DNA of 10,468 nucleotides, taken from positions 1 to 10,468 of the forward strand of contig CAYRZF010000076.1 of the NCBI GenBank assembly GCA_964428805.1, read 5' to 3'. The stretch's first letter is position 1; every line of letters begins with the position of its first letter. Below, one piece after another: positions 1-3,690 of this stretch. A program made the translations under genes and the position numbers. Under the pieces are notes generated by a model. The model was not told where the DNA came from, did no database searches, and saw nothing but the letters and a program-made list of their open reading frames with translations. This DNA is from CAYRZF01 sp964428805. Its GTDB lineage: Bacteria > Methylomirabilota > Methylomirabilia > Rokubacteriales > CSP1-6.

Positions 1-6
1 ATCGGT

Positions 7-480
7 TTACAGGACGTCGATCTTGATCTCCCTTGGCTGGACCGCCTCGGCCTTGGGAAGCTTGATCTCCAGTACGCCGTCGCGATAGGTGGCCTTCACC
101 CTATCGGTCTGAACGGGCATCGGCAGCGGGATGCTACGCTCGAACTTGCCGAACCAGCGCTCCAGTCGCTGATAGTTCTCGTCCTTGACCTCCTGCTGCT
201 GGGTGTGCTCACCCTTGACCGTCAGGATATCGTTCGTGATTGAAACCTGCACTTCCTTCTCCTTGACGCCGGGGAGTTCGAGCGAGACCACCAGGTCATC
301 CTTGGTCTCGTACATGTCCATAGCCGGGGCCCAGACACGCTCGGCGACGCCCAGCCCCGCCGGACGGCCGAAGAAGCTATCGAAAAGCCGGTTCACCTCG
401 GTCTGGATCTCGTTGAGACCCCCCAATGGCTCCCACCGGTCAAGGGTCGAACCGAACGGACACCAACGCTCAACAGCCAT
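7..480 (-). CDS. Hsp20 family small heat-shock protein (alpha-crystallin domain)
   Basis: ATP-independent holdase chaperone, 157 aa, expected in the cytoplasm as an oligomer that binds unfolding proteins. The N-terminal arm (about residues 1-47) contains an amphipathic NRLFDSFFGRP stretch typical of bacterial Hsp20. The alpha-crystallin domain follows (about 48-145), with the conserved DLVVSLELPGV strand and the signature DGVLEIKLPK near residues 135-144. A C-terminal IxI motif (IKI, residues 152-154), which docks neighbouring subunits in this family, ends the protein. Length is normal for the family and no key element is missing. The ATG at 480 is preceded by a strong Shine-Dalgarno AGGAGAT seven bases upstream, which fixes the start. 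The gene is transcribed alone, divergent from the gene at 646. The family assignment is very secure; a specific symbol (ibpA/hspA) is not justified. Confidence 0.96.
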   Translation of the reverse strand: MAVERWCPFGSTLDRWEPLGGLNEIQTEVNRLFDSFFGRPAGLGVAERVWAPAMDMYETKDDLVVSLELPGVKEKEVQVSITNDILTVKGEHTQQQEVKDENYQRLERWFGKFERSIPLPMPVQTDRVKATYRDGVLEIKLPKAEAVQPREIKIDVL

Positions 481-505
481 ACATATCTCCTCTTTCCGAT
501 AAAAT

Positions 506-527
506 CAGGCTCACTTATCTGAGCCTG
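506..527 (-). promoter_or_regulatory. Perfect 8-bp-arm hairpin/operator at the predicted hsp20 mRNA 5' end
   Basis: The arms CAGGCTCA (506-513) and TGAGCCTG (520-527) are perfectly complementary around a 6-base loop. On the hsp20 transcript this stem-loop would sit at the extreme 5' end, because the -10 box at 533-538 predicts transcription starting near 526-527. It could stabilise the mRNA, act as an operator at +1, or take part in temperature-dependent leader folding. The Shine-Dalgarno lies outside the stem, so a simple thermometer that hides the ribosome site is not directly supported. Confidence 0.6.
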
Positions 528-532
528 TCTCT

Positions 533-561
533 CTTATATCTTATGAGTGATACCTTGTCAA
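533..561 (-). promoter_or_regulatory. Sigma-70-type promoter of hsp20
   Basis: Read on the minus strand, a perfect -35 hexamer TTGACA (561-556) is followed after exactly 17 bases by TATAAG (538-533), five of six matches to the -10 consensus. The predicted start is near 526-527, leaving a leader of about 46 nt before the ATG at 480. A housekeeping-type promoter this strong on a chaperone gene usually implies repression under non-stress conditions. The flanking dyads could be where that happens, but this is inference. Confidence 0.8.
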
Positions 562-584
562 GTCCGTCTCATAAAAATACCTTG
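540..584. promoter_or_regulatory. Candidate operator region over the hsp20 -35 element: 7-bp dyad and 8-bp direct repeat
   Basis: TTATGAG (541-547) and CTCATAA (568-574) form a perfect 7-bp inverted repeat with a 21-bp spacer, centred within about 1 bp of the centre of the -35 hexamer. An 8-bp direct repeat ATACCTTG occurs at 550-557 and 577-584. In addition, the minus strand from 562 to 542 reads CTTGACA, seven bases, ACTCATA. That is 10 of 14 positions of the HspR HAIR consensus (CTTGAGT-N7-ACTCAAG) with the correct spacer. A HrcA CIRCE element is not present. Placement over the promoter favours repressor binding; the identity of the regulator is unknown. Confidence 0.45.
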
Positions 585-594
585 AATACCGATA

Positions 595-622
595 TTGTCC
601 TTTTTTTATTGATCCTTATAGC
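595..622 (+). promoter_or_regulatory. Possible weak promoter for the 646-1290 gene
   Basis: TTGTCC (595-600) and TATAGC (617-622), separated by 16 bases, each match sigma-70 hexamers at four of six positions. They lie in the AT-rich spacer, with the predicted start about 17 bases before the ATG at 646. This is the best plus-strand candidate in the divergent intergenic region, but it is weak. Confidence 0.3.
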
Positions 623-645
623 GCGCCGGTGTTAGGGTTGCTCCA

Positions 646-1290
646 ATGAAGGTCGGCTGCATGGGCTTCTTGGCTCTCCTCCTGCTACTGGCGGTCGTGC
701 TCGTCGGGGGGGCGGCAGCCTTATTTTTCGGTGGCGCGATGTTCGACACCCCCCCCATCCGCAAGGCGGACTACTCCACCGGGAACAGGTACCTGGCCCA
801 TGAAAAGATGTACGAGCTCGTCTTGCGGGATTCCGGACGTTCCTCCCGGCGGGAGCCGGTCGTGATCACGGACCGGGAACTGGGCGCTTTCCTGGCCGGG
901 TACCTGAAGGAGAGTGAGGGAATGCCCGTTTCCCCAATGGGCGTGAAGCTCCTCCCCGACATAGTGGAAGTTCAGGGCCAGACTGCCTTTAGGCATCTCT
1001 TCAAGGGTTTCCCCTCCCATTTTCTGCCTGACTATCTGCCCAGATCCACGATGGACCGCCCCGTGTGGGTGACCGTGCGCGGGACGATTAGGTTGGGCCG
1101 GGAAAAGGGCAAGACCTCGTACAAGTACGCCCAGCTGGACGTAGAGGAATTCAGCCTGGGCAATCAGGATATGGGAGCGTGGCTGCTCTGGCTCCTTCTA
1201 GGGCAGGAGCGACTTCGGTGGCAGGTGCCAGGGGTCGTAGAAACGATCAAGATTCAGGACGGAAGGATCGTGATTACCGTGGCGAGGTAA
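646..1290 (+). CDS. Membrane-anchored protein of unknown function
   Basis: I do not recognise this 214-residue protein. It starts with a short basic stretch and a strongly hydrophobic helix (about residues 7-30, rich in Leu, Val, Ala and Gly). This looks like a signal anchor or uncleaved signal peptide, so the rest probably lies outside the cytoplasm. Cys5 is too close to the N-terminus to be a lipobox cysteine. The remaining 180 residues are a mixed alpha/beta-looking domain: a predicted helix around residues 80-92 (ITDRELGAFLAGYLKE), a Trp/Leu-rich patch (GAWLLWLLLG, about 181-190), and a final beta-like segment ending in GRIVITVAR. No catalytic motif is evident. The ATG at 646 has only a modest AGGG ribosome site about nine bases upstream, and an in-frame ATG at residue 6 is an alternative. 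The gene is divergent from hsp20 and convergent with the DUF1844 gene, so it is probably monocistronic. Confidence 0.8.
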   Translation: MKVGCMGFLALLLLLAVVLVGGAAALFFGGAMFDTPPIRKADYSTGNRYLAHEKMYELVLRDSGRSSRREPVVITDRELGAFLAGYLKESEGMPVSPMGVKLLPDIVEVQGQTAFRHLFKGFPSHFLPDYLPRSTMDRPVWVTVRGTIRLGREKGKTSYKYAQLDVEEFSLGNQDMGAWLLWLLLGQERLRWQVPGVVETIKIQDGRIVITVAR

Positions 1291-1306
1291 TCCCCTCTCC
1301 GCCACC

Positions 1307-1729
1307 TCAGCTACGGCGGACAGTTTGAACGAAGCGCATCTGCAAGTCGTAGAGAATTCCTTCCAGGAGGCGGGTCTCCTCGGGAGTTCGGTTCCCTTCG
1401 GTTTTCGCCTTGAGCAACTTCAACAGGTCAATGCTAAACTTGGCCTGAGCGAGGTCCAGCGGTGTCCCAGTCGTCGACGTCTCAGACCCTTCGCCCAGGT
1501 GCAGCAGGGCCGAGTTCGCCAGCAGGAGAAACAAAGAGGCCAGGTCGGGCTCGGCCGGTTGGTCGAAGGGTCCCGGGGCAGCGTCCCCTGCGGACTCCGG
1601 GCTCCGGCGGAGCTTATCGGCTCCGGGGGCGGATCCGCCCGGAGGAGGCCGAGACGGCTCCGAGTTGGCGCCCTGACCACGCCGATCTCTGACCTTGAAT
1701 CCTTCCGCGGAGGTGTCCTCGGACCCCAT
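1307..1729 (-). CDS. DUF1844 domain protein
   Basis: Small protein of unknown function, 140 aa, matching the DUF1844 pattern. It has an N-terminal EGFKVRDRR peptide (about residues 9-17), then a Pro/Gly/Ser/Ala-rich disordered linker (about 18-60). The conserved C-terminal helical domain has the segments LASLFLLLANSALLHLGE, LDLAQAKFSIDLLKLL, KTEGNRTPEETRLLEGILYD and LQMRFVQ. The open frame extends to 1840 (177 aa), but I chose the ATG at 1729. Family members characteristically begin a few residues before the FKVRDRR peptide, and a GAGG ribosome site sits about seven bases upstream of it. The extra 37 upstream residues look like untranslated sequence. The gene faces the 646-1290 gene tail to tail across 16 bases. 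The family is known across Nitrospirota, Acidobacteriota and Deltaproteobacteria, but its role is not established. Confidence 0.85.
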   Translation of the reverse strand: MGSEDTSAEGFKVRDRRGQGANSEPSRPPPGGSAPGADKLRRSPESAGDAAPGPFDQPAEPDLASLFLLLANSALLHLGEGSETSTTGTPLDLAQAKFSIDLLKLLKAKTEGNRTPEETRLLEGILYDLQMRFVQTVRRS

Positions 1730-1880
1730 CGGTTGCCTCAGTCGGACGGCCGGAAACGGAGCGTATCGAGAACCCCGGCTTCCCGAGATCGTGTCAAGAC
1801 TCCGGGCACGTGGGCAAACATCTCGGCGCGAGCCTAGCACACCGGGCCTAAGCCGAACAAGGCATGGGCGGTGAAGGGGG

Positions 1881-1910
1881 TTGGAGGGGAGATTTCTCCT
1901 TGTGTATAAT
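1881..1910 (+). promoter_or_regulatory. Promoter of the mazG-macro unit
   Basis: A perfect TATAAT box (1905-1910) lies 18 bases downstream of TTGGAG (1881-1886), a poor -35 matching three of six positions. The predicted start is near 1917, about 20 bases before the mazG ATG at 1937. The perfect -10 in an otherwise GC-rich background makes it credible, while the weak -35 suggests low or activator-assisted expression. Confidence 0.55.
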
Positions 1911-1923
1911 GCGGTTGCCGTTC

Positions 1924-1935
1924 TTAGGCGCCTAA
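1924..1935. promoter_or_regulatory. Perfect 12-bp palindrome just before the mazG start codon
   Basis: TTAGGCGCCTAA is its own reverse complement over 12 bp and ends one base before the ATG at 1937. It covers the region where the ribosome site should be (TAGG is the only Shine-Dalgarno-like stretch) and lies just downstream of the predicted transcription start. An operator is possible, as is a small stem that limits initiation. No regulator is recognised. Confidence 0.4.
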
Positions 1936-1936
1936 C

Positions 1937-2761
1937 ATGGCGGACTCTCCTGGGGCTCTCTTCGACTCGCTCTTAGATCTCATGGCTCGTCTGAGGGGAA
2001 CTGAAGGCTGCCCCTGGGACCGAGAGCAGACCCGCCGCTCGCTTCAACCCTACCTGATCGAAGAGGCGTACGAGGCCTTGGAAGCGATCGAGGCCGGCAA
2101 GCCCGACGCCGTGCTCGAGGAGCTGGGCGACCTGCTCTTTCAGGTCGTGTTTCATGCCCAGATCGCCCGGGAGCTGGGTGAGTTCACCATGGCCGACCTG
2201 CTGCAGCGGCTGCTTGCCAAGATGGTACGACGCCACCCGCACGTGTTCGGTGAGCAGAAGGTTATGAGCCCTCGGCAAGCGCTTGCGCAGTGGGAACGCA
2301 TCAAGCACGAAGAGGCGAACGGTAGGGAAGGCCACCGCTCCGTGCTGGACGGCGTGCCGCGGAGCCTCCCGGCACTGCTCCGAGCCCAGCGCATCCAGGA
2401 CAAGGCGGCGCGCATCGGTTTTGATTGGAAGACGCCCGAAGGGGCATGGGCTAAAGTCAGGGAAGAAGTCCAGGAGATCGAAGAGGCCCTCGTGGGGGGC
2501 GAACCGGCCAAACTCCGGGAGGAATTCGGAGACCTGCTGTTCGCCCTCGTCAACGTCCTTCGCCTGCTGGGTCTAGACGCCGAGGGATGCCTCCAGCAGG
2601 CGGTCGAAAAGTTTCGGCGTCGCTTCACGCTCATGGAGGCGCAATTCGCAGCTGGTGGGAAGCACTTGTCCGAAACTTCCCTCGAGGAGATGGACCGGTC
2701 CTGGGAGGAAGGCAAAAAGCGGGAAGGGGATCCCGGCAGTCCGGAGACTGAGCGAGCATGA
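1937..2761 (+). CDS. mazG: Nucleoside triphosphate pyrophosphohydrolase MazG
   Basis: All-alpha NTP pyrophosphohydrolase that cleaves (d)NTPs to the monophosphate and pyrophosphate in the cytoplasm. Family roles include removal of non-canonical nucleotides and modulation of (p)ppGpp. The 274-aa protein has the full two-repeat MazG layout. The N-terminal repeat opens with the family hallmark GCPWDREQT (24-32). Its metal-binding ExxE-(n)-ExxD pattern is at E43/E46 and E62/D65 in EEAYE and EELGD. The second repeat (about 170-220) has the equivalent EEVQEIEEAL and EEFGDLLFALVN segments. The C-terminus carries the conserved LEEMDRSWEE-type tail. All expected acidic residues are present, so it should be active. 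Length is close to the usual E. coli-type enzyme (about 263 aa). Its stop overlaps the start of the macro-domain gene (ATGA), indicating translational coupling. Confidence 0.96.
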   Translation: MADSPGALFDSLLDLMARLRGTEGCPWDREQTRRSLQPYLIEEAYEALEAIEAGKPDAVLEELGDLLFQVVFHAQIARELGEFTMADLLQRLLAKMVRRHPHVFGEQKVMSPRQALAQWERIKHEEANGREGHRSVLDGVPRSLPALLRAQRIQDKAARIGFDWKTPEGAWAKVREEVQEIEEALVGGEPAKLREEFGDLLFALVNVLRLLGLDAEGCLQQAVEKFRRRFTLMEAQFAAGGKHLSETSLEEMDRSWEEGKKREGDPGSPETERA

Positions 2762-3294
2762 AGGTCAAGGTTGGCAAGACCGACCTCTTGATCGAGCGTG
2801 GCGACCTCACCGACTGGGAAGTGGACGCCATCGTCAACGCGGCCAACTCCCATCTCTGGATGGGTGCGGGGGTCGCTGGTGCCATCAAGCGAAAGGGCGG
2901 AGTCATTATCGAAGAGGAGGCGGTGCGCCAAGGGCCGGTCGAAGTGGGTGAAGCGGTAATCACGACGGCCGGCAATCTGCCCGCCACCCACGTCATCCAC
3001 GCCGCGGCAATGGGGCAGGACTTGAAAACCGACGCCCAGCAGATCACCCAGGCGACCCGATCCAGTCTCGCCATAGCCGACAAACACAAGCTTTCCTCCA
3101 TCGCCTTCCCCGCCCTTGGAACGGGGGTCGGAGGCTTCCCCCCGGCCCAGGCCGCCGAGGCAATGCTGAGCGCGGTGCTTTCTCACATCCAGGCCGGAAA
3201 CACCAGTCTCAGAAAGATCGTGTTCGTCCTGTATCAGGAGGAAGCCTGCAAAGCATTCAGCGAGACCTTGAATCGCCTGCGCGGGGCCAAGTAA
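2758..3294 (+). CDS. Macro domain (ADP-ribose-binding) protein, AF1521-like
   Basis: Single-domain macro protein, 178 aa, predicted to bind ADP-ribose or its derivatives. By family it may hydrolyse ADP-ribosyl groups or O-acetyl-ADP-ribose. The GDLTDWEVDAIVNAANS segment (15-31) supplies the adenine-side acidic residue (D16) and the NAAN motif (27-30). It is followed by the MGAGVAGAI glycine-rich loop (35-43), the FPALGTGVGGF phosphate loop (117-127), and a C-terminal helix after the VLYQEE strand. In many macro domains the first loop reads GGGV; here it is GAGV, a mild change. No extra domain is fused. The ATG at 2758 overlaps the mazG stop by four bases, so the two are almost certainly one operon, pointing to a shared role in nucleotide-metabolite clean-up. 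The family is secure; the reaction is not. Confidence 0.93.
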   Translation: MKVKVGKTDLLIERGDLTDWEVDAIVNAANSHLWMGAGVAGAIKRKGGVIIEEEAVRQGPVEVGEAVITTAGNLPATHVIHAAAMGQDLKTDAQQITQATRSSLAIADKHKLSSIAFPALGTGVGGFPPAQAAEAMLSAVLSHIQAGNTSLRKIVFVLYQEEACKAFSETLNRLRGAK

Positions 3295-3317
3295 AGGCGA
3301 AGCTGACCACGGGGGCA

Positions 3318-3337
3318 GGCCCAGAGGGCTCTTTTCT
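3318..3337 (+). terminator. Weak intrinsic-terminator-like hairpin after the macro gene
   Basis: GCCC and GGGC pair across an AGA loop, with one extra G-U pair possible, and are followed by CTTTTCT, 24 bases after the macro-gene stop. The stem is only four to five pairs and the U-run is interrupted, so termination would be inefficient. Position is the main support. Confidence 0.3.
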
Positions 3338-3373
3338 CCCCTTCTACCGTCAAACTTCTGACGATTTCAGGCG

Positions 3374-3408
3374 TGACACTCAAGTCAGCAAGTGTGTCAG
3401 GACGACAC
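3374..3408. promoter_or_regulatory. Cluster of three GTGTC motifs, candidate PilR enhancer
   Basis: GTGTC occurs at 3394-3398 on the plus strand, and its complement GACAC at 3375-3379 and 3404-3408. The first two extend to an inverted TGACAC/GTGTCA pair with a 14-bp spacer. Clustered (C/G)TGTC pentamers upstream of a sigma-54 promoter are the published signature of Pseudomonas PilR sites at pilA. Here they lie about 110-145 bases upstream of the predicted start, a normal distance for a bacterial enhancer. Binding by this window's PilR is inference. Confidence 0.45.
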
Positions 3409-3433
3409 CATTCCGGACGGTTTCCGGCGGATC

Positions 3434-3456
3434 GAATTATAAACACCTAATAATTC
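3434..3456. promoter_or_regulatory. AT-rich 7-bp inverted repeat between enhancer and sigma-54 promoter
   Basis: GAATTAT (3434-3440) and ATAATTC (3450-3456) are perfect inverse complements with a 9-bp spacer, in an AT-rich island in otherwise GC-rich DNA. The centre lies about 74 bases upstream of the predicted sigma-54 start. This is where a DNA-bending protein such as IHF often binds, although no good IHF core match is seen. It could also be a separate repressor or activator site. Confidence 0.4.
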
Positions 3457-3461
3457 AAACT

Positions 3462-3478
3462 ACATAGACGACATAGAC
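3462..3478. repeat. Tandem 8-bp direct repeat ACATAGAC x2
   Basis: ACATAGAC occurs at 3462-3469 and again at 3471-3478 with one base between, a 9-bp period. The pair ends 14 bases before the -24 element of the sigma-54 promoter. It may be a regulator site or a chance duplication. No known motif is recognised. Confidence 0.5.
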
Positions 3479-3492
3479 CTTGCGGGGACCCC

Positions 3493-3508
3493 TGGCATTC
3501 TCCCTGCA
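3493..3508 (+). promoter_or_regulatory. Sigma-54 (-24/-12) promoter of the pil operon
   Basis: TGGCATTCTCCCTGCA matches the RpoN consensus TGGCAYR-N4-TTGCW with two deviations. The essential GG (3494-3495) and GC (3506-3507) are separated by exactly ten bases. The predicted start is near 3519, giving a leader of about 170 nt before pilB. A sigma-54-dependent activator (pilR) is encoded at the end of the same cluster, which strongly supports the call. Confidence 0.75.
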
Positions 3509-3620
3509 CACCAGACCTATCTGCGACGAAGCATAGAGGCGTAAACCGAACAAGCATCGAGAAATTCGTGGTTCCTTTTCATGCTCTCTTTCCGGCGCCC
3601 TAGTTATGGATGCGGGAGCT

Positions 3621-3639
3621 GCATTTTCTTTAGAAATGC
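3621..3639 (+). other. Small hairpin in the pilB leader
   Basis: GCATTT (3621-3626) and AAATGC (3634-3639) pair perfectly around a seven-base loop, about 50 bases before the pilB start. It has no U-run, so it is not a terminator. It might affect leader folding or stability; function is unknown. Confidence 0.35.
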
Positions 3640-3690
3640 CTAGAACGGGCTACGTGCGGTAAACTATCCGGGCCAGGGTGAAAGCGCTTC

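Larger units (their letters stand above)
3295..3690. other. 396-bp regulatory intergenic region upstream of pilB
   Basis: No convincing protein gene is seen here. Reading left to right it holds a weak terminator-like hairpin after the macro gene, an inverted repeat CGTCA/TGACG (3348-3352 and 3359-3363), three GTGTC motifs, an AT-rich 7-bp dyad, a tandem ACATAGAC repeat, a sigma-54 promoter and a leader of about 170 nt with a small hairpin. The pilB start at 3691 is preceded by a modest AGGGTG ribosome site ten bases upstream. The density of ordered elements contrasts with the tightly packed genes downstream. Confidence 0.8.

Noticed and set aside
1298..1320. Inverted repeat TCCGCC/GGCGGA between the convergent genes, considered as a bidirectional terminator
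   Set aside because: Six-bp arms with an 11-base loop and no T-run on either side; it overlaps the DUF1844 stop codon. Too weak to call.
1601..1640. Two GC palindromes (GCTCCG-G-CGGAGC at 1601-1613 and GGGCGGATCCGCCC at 1627-1640)
   Set aside because: Both lie in the coding sequence of the Pro/Gly/Ala-rich DUF1844 linker, where GC-rich codons readily generate such palindromes.
1770..1797. TTGACA on the minus strand (1797-1792) as a -35 for the DUF1844 gene
   Set aside because: No acceptable -10 hexamer at 16-19 bases downstream; the sequence there is GC-rich.
1730..1840. 37-codon upstream extension of the DUF1844 gene to an ATG at 1840
   Set aside because: The family normally starts just before the FKVRDRR peptide, the ATG at 1729 has a GAGG ribosome site, and the extension shows no conserved feature.
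2152..3186. 344-codon minus-strand open frame across mazG and the macro gene
   Set aside because: Overlaps two well-supported coding genes on the other strand; low-complexity Ser/Arg-rich translation with no recognisable domain.
3506..3550. Passing resemblance to a GEMM-I c-di-GMP riboswitch (CAGA/TCTG mini-hairpin, then GACGAAGC and GGCGTAAACC)
   Set aside because: The conserved core ACGCAAAGCC is broken, the second helix is not evident, and the 5' part would lie upstream of the predicted sigma-54 start, so it would not be transcribed from that promoter. A covariance-model search would settle it.
3581..3662. Two small open frames in the pilB leader (20 codons from 3581, 18 codons from 3606)
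   Set aside because: Neither has a ribosome binding site and they overlap each other in different frames; nothing supports translation.
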